Of a DNA stretch of 64,000 bases, positions 11,439 to 23,510 are shown piece after piece. Origin of the DNA: Caprella mutica (lineage: Eukaryota; Arthropoda; Malacostraca; Amphipoda; Caprellidae); assembly GCA_947561585.1 (NCBI GenBank), contig CANNZV010001616.1, forward strand, positions 120,676 through 184,675, in the 5' to 3' direction. A program made the translations under genes and the position numbers. A model generated the notes under the pieces. That model was given only the letters and a program-made list of their open reading frames with translations, ran no database searches and was not told where the DNA came from. The stretch's first letter is position 1. Each line of letters starts with the position of its first letter.

Positions 11439-11569
11439 TCATTTGACAATTTTATTCTGGAGCAAATTCGTGAACTTTACTTCGGTCTTTATCTTGGAAA
11501 GGCATTGCATGCATTTTGTATTTACATTTAGGTTACCCTGCAAACATTTCCACATGGCATACACATTCT
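11439..11569 (+). repeat. 131-bp segment duplicated at 13,875-14,005
   Basis: Starts ttgacaattttattctggag and ends ccacatggcatacacat. It differs from the second copy by only about one base, yet the sequences on either side of the two copies are unrelated. Confidence 0.8.
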
Positions 11570-11760
11570 GACACTTGAAGCTCTCTTACATTTTATCTTA
11601 TAACTTTCGAATGGAGGTTTAAATTGTAGAACAGTTGCAATAAAAATTAAATTAACACTATTTATCTAAATACAAAAATCTTCATATAGTAAAATTCAAA
11701 TTAGTTTAAGAATTATTCAGTTTTTACAAAAACTGTTCGAATACTCCCAGTTCTCACCTA
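11568..11760 (-). mobile_element. TAGGGGAGA-family MITE
   Basis: The minus-strand end reads TAGGTGAGAACTGGGAGTAT and the other end ctgacacttgaag. It is collinear over its full length with the MITE at 22,967-23,170 (shared tataactttcgaatg). TA flanks the right end at 11,761-11,762. Confidence 0.6.
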
Positions 11761-11992
11761 TATATTACTTTACTCAAATCGATGCTGCCAGAATAGTAAG
11801 ATAAGTAAAACAAAATCATTAGCAATGGTATTCATTTTTAATATTTTCAGTATTGTTAAATCTTATTAAAACAAAACTTTAATCATGAATTTATTGTTTT
11901 ATTTCATTTAAATTTTTGAAACATTGCGAATAGTTATTATGAAGCTGCCCATATATACCTTATCGTAATGCGAATTCACTGCACTTCTCAAG

Positions 11993-12090
11993 ACAGATTA
12001 TTTGCAATGTTAATAATTGCGTGATTTAATGTCAGTTCAAACAAGGAGATGAACTTCTGATGTAAAGATTGGTCCATAGAGAACTCTCCA
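11993..12090 (-). repeat. Core repeat R1, copy 2
   Basis: Inverted copy; near-perfect apart from gagaactctcc in place of gaggactctcc. Confidence 0.8.
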
Positions 12091-12532
12091 AAGATATAAA
12101 GGAAATTGTAAATTATCATTTGAAATCAATTAAACCTATTTCTTCCAGGGTTACTTACATATTTTACCTGACACTAATTTACAAATAATGCCTTATGTCT
12201 CTTCATTCACTCAGATAAATATTATACAGTATGATATTCGTCACTCTTGTTGAAAATCATAATTGAAAATAATCATTCATAATAAAACTAACGAAAATAT
12301 AAACCGTTAACAAATTAGTTATTTATATCGTTATGAGAGTTTTATTTAATTATTTGTTATTATGAAAAATACCCGTTATGGTTACTTTCACACTATAGGC
12401 TAAAGTAATCACAAACACAGCAGTCTTAAATTAATCTTTTGAAAAAATTCCATTCATAATTTCTCTAACTTTGAGAATAGTTTTTATCAAGCTGAACGTA
12501 GGCCTTCCAACATACTGCGATTTCACTGCGTT

Positions 12533-12637
12533 AATCAAGAACGATTATTTGCAATATTTACAATTGCGTGATTTAATGTCAGTTCAAAGAATGAGATGAA
12601 CTTCCGAAGTAAAGATTGGTCCATAGAGGACTCTCCA
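12533..12637 (-). repeat. Core repeat R1, copy 3
   Basis: Inverted and more diverged than most (ttccgaagtaaagattggtc). It lies only about 450 bp from copy 2 in the same orientation. Confidence 0.75.
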
Positions 12638-13874
12638 AAAAAAGAAAACCGAGTCACACCTTCAGAAGAGGGAGTTGAAAGTGGTATTTTACTTTACTAA
12701 TTTACTTGTTTTAACTGACACTAATTTACAATATTTTTTTATCATTTAATTCTGGAATTGGAGAAAAAGGAACCATTCATAAACATAATCATTCGATTTT
12801 GGATAATAGTATTAGCAATGAGAACCTATTTGTGTGAATTATATATAACAAGATTAATTATTAAATATTTTACATATTGCCGAAAAAAAGAAGGTGAAAG
12901 ATCATAATATGAAAGTGATTAGATAAATATATTCATTAAAATTTACAATTTATTTCATTAATACCCATACGGAGTAAATCCAGTAGACCTTATGAACCAA
13001 TTCTTAATTTTGTGAATTAGTATCAGTTAAAACTGATAAGTATCCTGAAGCTTATTTCTCTTACTTTAGGCTTAATAAAATAAAAAACCATAAATTAAAA
13101 ATAATGTGAGCAACGTCATCTATCAAATGATTGACTAAATTTATGTTAACCAAATTAACAAACACAATATTAACAAACATTAAGATTAACAAACTATATA
13201 GAATAAAAGAAATAACTTTAATATTTCAAAAAATTTGATTTATATTATTTTTGAAGAGGGAAGATATTACTTCTAATTATTTCCTTAGATTTTTAGGCTT
13301 TCCTGCATATAACCGACTGAAGGTTATAAGCACCTATTCCACGAACACTGAATAAGTGCAGAAAAGCAACTTCATGAAAAACACAACATATTTGATGTAA
13401 TAAAACGTTCGATGCTACCTCACGAGGACAAGAGTGATATAAATTTTACTAGTAAATTTTGTAGTTAGGTTCATTTATGTGTCTAGCTATTCAATTAAAT
13501 GAATTTTAGATTAACAATTTATATTTCAAATTCAAATTCCTTTCTAATTTTCTACTCTTTTTAATTGATCATAATATAATAATCTCATACAAGAATTCAA
13601 ATTTGGAAAAATATTCCATCAAATTTTCATAAGTCTCGTTGCTTTGGTTCAAATTGTCTACACACACTTTTTTTACCAGAGTAATTGGTTACTCAGAATG
13701 AATGATTAATGTTTTCATCAGACATTAACAAAGTAAAGGAAAGGTTTGATGAAACTGCTTAGTTTTGACTGATACGAATTTACAAAGTTACTTCATGCTG
13801 CATGAATGAGTGAAAACAATGGTTGTGTAGACCAATAGCCATTTTGTTAAATGAAGTCAGTCAATGTTTGTTTC
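12638..13874. repeat. Dispersed repeat block
   Basis: Relics shared with 32-33 kb, 43.2 kb and 60-62 kb (modules around gaaacgaacgttctttt and ccctgcagg). The stretch 13,620-13,870 is a diverged copy of the tgtccagagactctttcaaa module. No gene seen. Confidence 0.45.
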
Positions 13875-14005
13875 ATTTGACAATTTTATTCTGGAGCAAA
13901 TTCGTGAACTTTACTTCGGTCTTTATCTTGGAAAGGCATTGCATGCATTTTGTATTTATATTTAGGTTACCCTGCAAACATTTCCACATGGCATACACAT
14001 GGTTA
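13875..14005 (+). repeat. Second copy of the 131-bp segment
   Basis: Nearly identical to 11,439-11,569. The left flank here is the end of a dispersed repeat (agtcagtcaatgtttg) and the right flank enters a tandem array. Confidence 0.8.
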
Positions 14006-14084
14006 CCACGTGGTTAGGTGTTTGTAATGTGGCAATAAGATTTCAAGATGAATCATCCACATTGAAACAACCTAAACACTAAAA

Positions 14085-14515
14085 GAACAGATGGTTCACA
14101 TGTGTTTACGCAATATAATAACCACATGTTTATAACCATACTGAAACCATATGTTATAGATATTTAATTATAAACATAAAAACCATATGTCAATTGCCAT
14201 TTAAATAACAGATGTAAACCATATTTAATTTACCACATGTTAATTACCAATTCAATAGCAGATGTTAACCATGTGTAATTTACCACATTACAACCACATG
14301 TCAATTACCATTAAATAACAGATGTTAACCATGTGTAATTTACCACATTAAAACCACATGTCAATTACCATTTTAATAACAGATGTTAACCATGTGTAAT
14401 TTACCACATGAAAACCACTTGTCAATTACCATTTAAATAATATATGTTAACCATGTGTAATTCACCACATTAAAATCACTTGTCAATTACCATTTTAATA
14501 ACATGTTTAACCTCT
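14085..14515 (+). repeat. ~60-bp tandem repeat array
   Basis: Units contain ttaaccatgtgtaatttacc, then accacatgtcaattaccatt, with starts at about 14,266, 14,326, 14,387 and 14,447. Degenerate units extend leftward to about 14,085. ACATG/CATGT words recur every ~20-30 bp. Confidence 0.75.
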
Positions 14516-14547
14516 ATAATTTCATGTATTTGAATGCAAATTATTTC

Positions 14548-14595
14548 CCCTTTCACCTCACTTCACTCCTGCAGTCTATCAGTTTAGTGTACTTT
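14548..14595 (+). repeat. Truncated tRNA-derived SINE-like module
   Basis: Retains cctcacttcactcctgcagt and ctatcagttt but ends before the B box. Confidence 0.4.
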
Positions 14596-15428
14596 AGAAA
14601 CAATGTAGTTATTCATTCTTTTTAGAATAAAATGCTTTACCTTTGTTTTTTTGACTTAATGAGCTGTATTCAGCATTGTGATTACTTTTCATATATTTTT
14701 GAATAAGATTTAATAGATAAAAACGTGTTGTTTTTCTTTAAATTCCGTTCCTATAAGAACTGTCGATCCTGTCATATTTAATCCTGTCCACATTTTCCTA
14801 ATTCTTACATATTAAGGAATCCTAAGTAACTTAATTAGATCAATAACACGTTTTTCATTGTATCCGTACGCAGCACAAACAACCAAGTGAGAAATCCTTG
14901 TGTACAAATAAATATTTAAGTCGCGGTATCTAATAGTGCATGCAAAGTAGTGTTCTATTCATTATGAGGCTATATTGCTTTCTTTATCTTTTTAATATGT
15001 TATTTATTGATTGTCATAAATTACAAGGAAAGTTTTATCAGAATGGATATTGCTATTATAAAACATGTTTATTACAAATCACACTAATAGTAGTTTATGT
15101 ACTTTCACTGACACGAATAAACCAAATTATAGAATTAATAATATCTCTTACTATCAGTAACTATTTTGTTAATGGTGTATATTTTCGTTAGATGATTTAA
15201 TGAGTGTTGTTTTAAATGTTTTTTTTTTTCAAGAAATTAATTTTGTTAATTATTAAATATATAGACTGAAATTATTATATAGACCTCAAATCTGTATAAT
15301 ATACAACTGAGTAATTGAATTAACTAAAGTCATAATTTGTAAATTAGTGTCAGTTAAAATATGTAGATAAGCAAAGGTAGATGTTAGAAATAGGTTCTAA
15401 TCTCATCTTCTATTTTCTTTTTATTTTT
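14596..15428. repeat. Dispersed repeat block
   Basis: Contains a diverged copy of the second conserved block at 15,103-15,191 (ctatcagtaactattttgtt). The rest is AT-rich without a recognisable gene. Confidence 0.45.
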
Positions 15429-15533
15429 GGAGAGTCCTCTATGGACCAATCTTTACATCAGAAGTTCATCTCCTTGTTTGAACTGACATTAAATCACGTA
15501 ATTATTAACATTGCAAATAATCTGTCTTGAAAA
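15429..15533 (+). repeat. Core repeat R1, copy 4
   Basis: Essentially consensus, ending tctgtcttgaaaagtgcag. The sequence to its left is unrelated to that beside other copies. Confidence 0.85.
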
Positions 15534-17526
15534 GTGCAGTAAGTTCGAAGTACGACGGTAGGCCTATAGTCAGCTTGATAATAACTGTCCGCAATGTAAT
15601 AAAAAATAAAATGGGATATTATTGAAAATCATTATTTTAATTGTGTTTGTGTAAAGAAATTAAAAAGTGAAAAAGCGCAGACTTTTTACATTACTGTGTA
15701 AAAGAATCAGTAAATGGTACTAAGTCATCATTTTTTTAATTTCAAATTGTGATTAAATTATGAATGAAAAGAAAAGAAGGCCTACAATTAATAAATCTTT
15801 TTAAATTATACATCAAATGTATTCTTTTAAGTTTCACTCACATACATCAACAGATATATTATATTAGTTCGAATTTTGTGAATTAGTTTCAGTAAAATTT
15901 GATTGAGTTCCAGTGATTAATAAACCAGTGTTGTAACATAGAATATGAAGTGAATTTATTTCCAATATATTCATGTCTCCAATTATTCATTCAGTCAGGT
16001 TTATAGTATAGCTTTATAGCATAGTAATATACCATCAGGAAACATTGCCGTTCTCGTTCACTTACAGTGTTCAGTATTCGAAAAATGTGTTTGAACAGAA
16101 GTCAATCAAAAATCTCTTAAGATCAGATTTGTGTTTGATAAAATTGATGAAATGACCTCCTTCGACTATTATCAAAATGAAATTGAAATGTTCAACATGT
16201 CATTTAATAATATAATTCTACATCAAGATCTAAAAGTAAACAAACGTATATTTTTAATACAATTTTACTTATAAATATTCTGGTGTAAGATGAATGAAGT
16301 ATTTTTCAAGTCTTTTAACTTTGTTTGTCTTTTCTGTTTTCTTTCAACTTTGTCTTATTACTTTCACAAACGCTTCAAAATAAAAAATAAACAAAAACAG
16401 GAATACAGAAGAATTTGATACCAAACTGTCATTAAAATATGATATATTTGCACGGATAAATAAATAAGTATGAATATCAAATGACGTCATCTCTCATATA
16501 TTGAGACCATCAATTACACATACGGTTAGGTTTGATTTTAGTTGTGTAATACACCATCAGAGAAACGTAGAAGTGCTTGGACACTCACAGTACTCGGAAA
16601 ATGGGTTTCGAAAAAATTAAATCAAATTTTTTAAAGATGTATGATAAATAATATTCCTGATATTACTTTTTCCAATTCTGATGACACAAAGATTCCATAT
16701 TATAAAATCAAAGTTATGATGTTCGATAAATCATCTAAGTTTTAAATTGAATTCTACATAAAGAACCTACAGTTCATAAACTCTGAGCTTCTTGCGCCTT
16801 GAATACATTCAATTTCTTTTTGCAAATTATACCCTTCTATATGTATATTTTATATCTGTGCATGTGTTCTTGAATAAATTGTTTCATTGTTTCATTGAAA
16901 TAATATCGTATTACAGTGATTGAGTTTAAAATTATACGTGCGGTTGAAAAACTCAATATCTGTCTTTTTTGAGATTGACAGAAACTGAAAAAATGACAAA
17001 TAAGGAACTAGAGAAAATATTAATGTCAAAATAGGCTTATAAAAGAACTGAAAGCTAACAAATGATATGTATATCCCATATTGTATATATTAATCTACTT
17101 GAAATGATGAAATTGTGACAATTACTTTTCAAAATTTGTGCGGAAAGATGAAAAATTCTTTAAATCTAAATATACATTATTGCACTATGTGCAATGCTAT
17201 AAAAATACAAATGAATGACAATGAAAATTATTATTTATGTTGTGTTCGTGTATAAAATACAAAACTGAAAAAGTGCAGACTGATTACATTATTGTGTAAA
17301 AGTATCAGTAAATGGAATTTTTGTCATTTATTGATCAAAATTGCAAATTGTGATTAAATTGTATGAGAAGAAGGTTGTAGTTCTAGTTACTGTTTTTTTT
17401 AATAATTATGCATCAAATAGGCTCTTAATTTTTTTCTTCAACAGATTTAATTCAGTACCTGAAATTAACTTCAGTAAAATAAGATTGAGTCGCAGTGAAA
17501 AGTAAATCATTTTGGGACAATAAGAT
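15534..17526. repeat. Dispersed repeats; 15,880-16,660 repeated at 52,510-53,260
   Basis: The ~780-bp direct repeat includes tattcatgtctcca, ctgttttctttcaac and ttgagaccatcaatta in the same order in both places, with a partial third copy at 46,355-46,530. A palindromic TGACGTCA (CRE-like) occurs at 16,482. No gene. Confidence 0.6.
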
Positions 17527-17994
17527 ATAGGGGAGAACCGGGAGCATTCGGACAGTGGAATGGTTCGAATGTCACAAGGGAAAGGGATCACCAAAAGGTG
17601 CCATACGCCCATCCGAGGGTGAACCCAGTGCAGCAAGTGCACACTTCTGACCCTCTACCAATCTCACATCATCCATGCACCAGGTATAGGACTTGGCACA
17701 CAGGCTTCACCACCAGAGGAGTCAGGGAATGTGTAGAACTTCATGTTGCAGTGCAGCTCAGCAGTGCGTTTCCTAATAGCTTCATCATGTGTCGAGACAT
17801 GATGGGTGAGGGTAAAGAAAGTTTGCTCCGTTGGCTCATTGTGGTTCTGTTGTGGTGCTCGGATAATGTGGACCCATGCAGTGTATTTTTTGGGTGCAGC
17901 AGATCTAAGATCAGTGACTGTGCAATATGGTGTAGTAACAAGTGCATATTATTATTGTAATCAGTGGTAATTGAGAAACGCAGGCTTGAGCTAT
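17527..17994 (+). mobile_element. Fragment of a larger TAGGGGAGA-terminus DNA transposon
   Basis: Begins TATAGGGGAGAACCGGGAGC, continuing attcggaca, the same terminus as the MITEs at 11.6-11.8 and 22.9-23.2 kb. The following ~450 bp is unusually G+C-rich for the window and may be the internal part of an autonomous relative. Overlapping open frames on both strands show no recognisable domain. Confidence 0.45.
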
Positions 17995-18967
17995 AGACCA
18001 CCGAACATGAATCTATTAGTTTGTTTACCAAAAGCTGAAACTATTAGTGAACCATTGCATGTTTATTGCATTATTAGGTATTTATATTCATTTAATGCAT
18101 TATTAATTATATTTTATTATTGTTTCAGCATAAATAAAGTTACTTATTTGAATATCAAAATGTCACGTAAATCAAAATTGTTACATAAATATGAAGACAT
18201 AATGAATTGTATTCTTGAACTTGATGTAAGCGATGTAGAAGGTGATTTGCTAGAGTTTGATGTTATGTATTAAGCATATCTTCTTGTGGAAATTGAAGAA
18301 GACACTTACGAATATCAGTTGGACGGCCTTCAGCAACTGAGATTAAGGAGCCCACGCGAAGATGTTAACTGTGTGAGGACAAAGTTGAGAGAAAGACACG
18401 CTTTCGTTGTCATTCCTTCAAAGCAGCTGTCTGTCAGCATCACTACTACCCACTGTGCCCAACTGCATGTATATTACAAGTAAGTACTCATAGAGTTTAG
18501 CTGTTGTACTTACTTTACGTATATTTTATTTACCACTAATCCACTGAACATGGGTACGTTAAACCCAAACAAATACTGTTTAACACCGAACATGGGTCTA
18601 TTGGACCCATTTTTTACACTTCTGTTTCCTATACTCTGACATTAATTTTTCAGGTGATGGACCCGTGGGAGGCGAGGCACAGTATTCAAGATCATCTGTG
18701 AAGATCTTTAAGGAAATCGGTTGTTCAGTTATTTTTTATGAATTGGAAAATAAAAGAATTTCATATAATCTGTTTTCTCACTTACCTATTTGCATAACGT
18801 AATAAAAACCAATATAGAACGATCATATTTATATAGCAATTAGTTTAAATACTAGAGGAAACTTTGAATTTATATCCAGTACCAAAAATATACTGAAAAG
18901 TGTTTGTTTGAAATTTTCTATGAATTTTTAAATCTCAGGTGCAGTAGATCCATGTTCAGTAGGGTGG
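17995..18967 (+). mobile_element. piggyBac-like composite relic
   Basis: The motif CACCGAACATG(g/a)(g/a)TCTATTrG occurs at 17,999, 18,538, 18,583 and, inverted, near 18,945-18,967. At 18,579 it is preceded by TTAA and contains the palindrome GGGTCTATTGGACCC, a pattern known from piggyBac-like termini. The 18,160-18,270 frame (MSRKSKLLHKYEDI, then an acidic LDVSDVEGD) resembles the acidic start of such transposases. The enclosure is partial and degenerate. Confidence 0.35.
18160..18483 (+). pseudogene. Possible piggyBac-type transposase N-terminus (broken)
   Basis: ATG at 18,160 gives 37 residues, MSRKSKLLHKYEDIMNCILE followed by an acidic segment, ending at TAA at 18,271. The same frame then reopens for about 60 residues of charged sequence to 18,483. 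A polypyrimidine-AG (tattgtttcag) lies upstream at 18,129, and a CAA|GTAAGT donor and ttttttcag-like acceptor lie at 18,479 and 18,653, but the joined frame stops at once. Function not recognised beyond the terminal context. Confidence 0.25.
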
Positions 18968-19039
18968 ATCGTTTTGAGTTTTTTTTTCGATTTTGCCTTA
19001 GCTTCAATGATAGAAATTGGCACAAGGGTGAAAAAAACA

Positions 19040-19410
19040 CGGTATGAAAAATGTCAGCCAAATATGACATTATACTGGGTTCTTGACATCTTCAAGGAAT
19101 GTTAAAACGACACACATGATGATGAAGGTCTGATAAGTTTATTTTTGGCAATAAAAAAATTCTACGTAAACGTCTTCTGCCCCCCCCCCCCCCGGGGGTG
19201 GGGGTAATGTCATATTTTGGAAAAAATGGCTAATATTTGAAATCAATCACGACATTATACTAGGTTCTTGATCTCACATAAAACTGCTACAACTGTAAAC
19301 ATGCCTCCAAAGGTTCATACATTTGATAAATACAAAGAAAAAAGTTCTACCTAAGTATCTTCTGTCTTCGGGGGGCGGGGGATAATGTACAATTTGAGTT
19401 AAAAATTAAA
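19040..19410 (+). repeat. Two ~180-bp imperfect tandem copies, with C-runs
   Basis: Both copies share gacattatact(g/a)ggttcttga, an aagtttt/ctacgtaa(a/g)-like segment and a cttctg-C/G run. A run of 14 C followed by GGGGGTGGGGG lies at 19,181-19,206, able to form a strong hairpin. Confidence 0.55.
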
Positions 19411-20759
19411 AATTGTGATTATTAATGTCACAATGTTGTTTTATATGGGTAATACCTTTAAAAAAATCATAAAAGTTAGAACAACTATACTTGTTTGGTA
19501 GTATCTTTAACAAATTGTTATCTTTGTAAAATTGTTGTAAAGTTTTGTTTGTGTACGAATTTAAAAAATAGGTATCGAAGTCATTTCACATTATTGTGTA
19601 AAGTATAATTACAAAGTATTTTGCTTTACTTATTTCACCATTCTGCAGATTCAATTTCAGTAAAGTAATATACTATCAAAGAAAATATATAGTAAACGAA
19701 TACTTGCTCTATGCGGAATATAGGACATAGCAAATAACAATATCATTTCTAAAGATCAGATGGTTCATAAAATAATTCAAATAACCTGTTTCTATTTAGA
19801 AAGATAACTACAAATATGAAACAATTGCTAAAAAAATTAGTTTCAACTTTAATTTGAAACAATTGCTAAAAAAAATTAGTTTCAACTTTAATTTGAAACA
19901 ATTGCTAAAAAAATTAGTTTCAACTTTAATTTATCATTTTATTATAATATTATTCATCACTATATAGAGAGATATCTGGTTGAAATTAAATTATATATAA
20001 ACTTTTCATTCAGATTTTAGATATATCTGTACTGTACATATTGTTTATTATATATTATTTATATAAATTCTGCAATGTAAAAGTAGAAAAAAACTGTTTT
20101 GATGGTCTTTGCCTTAATTTATATCTTTATTTATCTGTATATCTTTATTTAATGATATACAGCTTGGCCTCGCATTTATTGTACCTCGGTCTTTTTTAGT
20201 ACATAAACAAAGAAAACAGAAACACTTTTATCTATATTTACAATAAGTACAATTTTTGCGGTTTATTTAACAATAACTACCATAAACATCTATATTAGTA
20301 ATCAGATTAGCTTATTAGAAGCAATATTGGTTCAGAAATTAGTTTTTTTATGATGGATTTTTTTTCAACAGTGACTACATAAAATACAGTGCACCGATAG
20401 TTGGGCCCAGGTTAATCATGTCCCAAGACAATTGGACGCACGACAAACAGGCCCCAAAACATTTAATTAAAAAATTTTTTTTTTAAATTGGGCAGAAGAC
20501 ACAATAAAGAAATGTTTATATATATGTTTAAATGTTTATACATTTTTTAATTCGATTCATATACTTGATAAGGATTATATTAGCAAGCCCCATAAATCAC
20601 ATTTGGATGCCATAATCTCATGTTTCAATGTAATTAAAATCATTGAAGTATTTAAATAAGTCGTATTATTTTGAATCATGTCATATGGTTCCAATGTGTA
20701 GTGTACATCGTCTGACAAAGACAAATGTTTGGTAAAAAATGGGTAAATTTTAAAGGTTA
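19411..20759. repeat. AT-rich dispersed repeats
   Basis: 19,440-19,760 resembles the R1 3'-flank module seen near 43.1 and 43.6 kb (gtgtacgaatttaaaaaa). No gene recognised. Confidence 0.4.
19818..19933 (+). repeat. 39-bp tandem repeat x 3
   Basis: gaaacaattgctaaaaaa followed by ttagtttcaactttaatt is repeated at 19,818, 19,856 and 19,896, nearly identically. This points to recent local amplification. Confidence 0.9.
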
Positions 20760-22173
20760 GGGTCGGACGGGTATCACTGCGCACAATCCCGCATAGTCTG
20801 TATCTACTCAAAAACTAAAAGTTCTAGAGAAACTCTTTTTCTCGTGATTTTTTGAAGATTTCAAGCCAAAATAAGTTAAATAACCATGGTAACATAGGAA
20901 TTATTAAATTAATTCAAAATTTTAAGCCAATTAGAGTGACTAATCATTTGGCTGATCCACCTACTGTCCTACATAAATGAGGATGGTTCTCAACCAGTGT
21001 CGAAATTATAGCTAAATAAATAAAATACTTATAGGTAATTCTTTGTGCGCAACTTTTAGTGAGTGCATATAGGGGTATCACTGCGCACAGGAAGGGGTAT
21101 TACTGCGCAGTGCATAATTACAGCCCTTTTCTCCCCCACCTAAATACCTCCTGTCCCCATTTCAATGCCCTTCCTCCCCCCTATCTAAACCCCTTTCTTT
21201 CCCCATCTAAATATCCATCTCCTCCCATCTTAATCCTCGTCTCTTCCCATCTAAATCCTCCTCTCTTACCATTTTAATCACACTCTCTTCTCATCGAATT
21301 CCCCTCTCTTCCCATCTAAATTTCCCTCTTCTCCATCTATTTCACCCTCTCCCCCATCTATTTCCCCCTCTCCCACATCTGAATGCTGCTGCCACCCACT
21401 CTAAACGTCTGTATTTCCCTCTCTACATGGCCTCTTCGCAATTTAATTGACCCTTACTTTTTAAACACTTATTTAATGAATCTGCTATAAATTTACCTTT
21501 AAACTTTACGTAACTGGCTAACTACTCATATCAAGGATATAATATGATCGTACATATATTGTTAATCAATGTTTATTTCAATTACCTCTCACCTATCCCC
21601 CTCCCCCCCTAAATACCCAATCTCCCTATCTTAATACCCATAAATCAAGTTGCATAGCTACTATAATCGTAAGTTTATTGTTAATCAAATATATAATGGA
21701 ATAACACCTAATTTAATATTTATGCCTTAATTAAGAGCTAAAAACTCATAATTTCTATATTTATTAATGATGCGCAGTGAAACCCCTCTACCTTTAAATT
21801 ATCTGGGGCATCACTGCGCACGGTTGTGGCGGGAAAACCGTTAAACTGAGAAGTTAAAAATTTGTCATAATGTAACTGTTTAAGACAATATGAATCTATA
21901 AATCTGAGTTCTAGAGTTATTGGAGAGTTTGCGGGATTTAAATATCACCAGCGCAAACTTTTTTCAAATCGTTTTGAGAGCACCACATATATCGCGACTT
22001 AACTCTAGAAATAGTAATAGAATAATGGCGCATCATGATGTTTATGGAAGAAAGTAGATGCTTGAAATGATGGTGCAATCAGATTTAGGCTATAACAAGT
22101 GGTTTCAAAATTATAAGAGGTGCGGAGTGATACCCCATTAAAAGAGTATGCTCAGTGATACCCCGTCCGACCC
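20760..22173. mobile_element. 1.4-kb TIR element, TA target duplication, reiterated terminal motif
   Basis: The left end GGGTCGGACGGGTATCACTG and the right end (inverse GGGTCGGACGGGGTATCACTG, minus one G) are flanked by TA at 20,758-20,759 and 22,174-22,175. Inside, the word ggggtatcactgcgcac recurs: forward at about 21,071, 21,095 and 21,801, inverted at about 21,772, 22,121 and 22,152. A pyrimidine-rich low-complexity tract lies at 21,120-21,430. No transposase frame is seen, so it is non-autonomous. Confidence 0.8.
21120..21430 (+). repeat. C/T-rich low-complexity tract
   Basis: Units of the form ctcccatctaaat(c/t) repeat with a period of about 16-20 bases. The apparent proline/serine-rich reading frame is a by-product of this. 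Confidence 0.75.
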
Positions 22174-22175
22174 TA

Positions 22176-22966
22176 TACGTTACATTGTTTGAACAGTTGT
22201 TGGGATGAGATGAGATAATGAGAATACATTTTTTAATAATAATTCATAAACTTTTTTCAATATTGAACATTGAACAGGCTTCAAATAATTCACATTACCT
22301 TTTTTCATATTGTATGTTCCAATAATTCCGGCATTTCTAAAATACCTACATCCTTATTTTCTATTGTTTTTTCTTCTAAAATAGCTACATTCTTATTTTC
22401 TATTGGCTACATCCTAACTAATTTACTTCACAGGAGTTCACTTAATAGAGATACAGTAATTAGGAAATTTGTTGCTTACATAACCTATATCTCGGAACAG
22501 AATATTATTGTAGTTTAAAAGAATAATAGTATTTATTCATGAAAATAATATGATCTATTTAAAAATATTTATTTATCATAACGAAAATATTTTTTTCATG
22601 TAAGGAATATTCTTCATTTCAAATATTCTCAAGACTATATTTTTATACAAAACATATATTGTCACAATCCTAGTTATTACAGGAGCAAGGATCTTCAATT
22701 AGGTTTTAATACAGTGAACTCTGAAAAAATTTGTTAATAATTAATATTTTGTAGGAGAAAATGTTCAATCATTACAATAATATTAATATGATAAAATTTC
22801 AAAACGATGAATTATTACTGTGAACAACAAAGCATTATGGTTCATTTCAATTAAATTAGTAGATCCGAATTCAATCTTATCTTTTAATTACCCAAAATAT
22901 CCAATGTTTTTAACCAGATTTATGGTATCCGAATCATCCTCACAGCTTATCCGATGTCTCCCTCTA
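22176..22966. other. AT-rich, no gene seen
   Basis: Short internal duplication at 22,335-22,400 (ttctaaaatacctacatcct / ttctaaaatagctacattct). Otherwise nothing recognised. Confidence 0.35.
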
Positions 22967-23170
22967 GGAAGGAGCATTCGGACACTCGAACCTCTCTTAC
23001 ATTTTGTTTTATAACTTTCGAATGAAGTTTTAAACTTTAAAACATTTTTAATATAATTGAAGTAAAATGACTTATCTACATACAGAAATATTTATATAGT
23101 TAGATTCGAGTTAGTCTATGAATTATTCATTTATTCCAAAAAGTGACCGAATGCTCCTGGCTCTCCCCGA
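22967..23170 (-). mobile_element. TAGGGGAGA-family MITE (204 bp)
   Basis: Ends GGAAGGAGCATTCGGACAC and, inverted from the right, TCGGGGAGAGCCAGGAGCAT continuing tcggtcac. It is flanked by TA at 22,965-22,966 and 23,171-23,172. It aligns end to end with 11,568-11,760. Confidence 0.7.
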
Positions 23171-23510
23171 TAGGACTGAAAAAAATGTCAGGAAAAATTG
23201 TGAATCCATATACAAATTCAGATAAGATTATAATAATTATTTCAATTGATTAATTATTTAGATATTACAAACAGTACACAAAGCTATCAAACTTATAATT
23301 ATAGCTCGTGGTAATTAAAAGATAATAATGTAAATTAGAAAATATTGATAATTAAAAACACAGGTTAATATTTTGAACAAATGTCAACAGGAAATTTATA
23401 ATATATCCTACTAGTAAAATAAACATACTATAGGAATTAGAGACAAAAAAAAGAGAAAATATTGAAAGTATGACTTTCACGAAACACTATGTCTAAAATA
23501 TAAAAGAAAG

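Noticed and set aside
17741..18031. Minus-strand ORF of 96 codons and an overlapping plus-strand ORF of 120 codons
   Set aside because: They overlap on opposite strands in a transposon fragment, lack a recognisable domain, and neither could be preferred.
21059..21277. Proline/serine-rich 72-codon ORF
   Set aside because: It lies in a C/T low-complexity tract inside a non-autonomous transposon; no domain and no splice or polyadenylation context.
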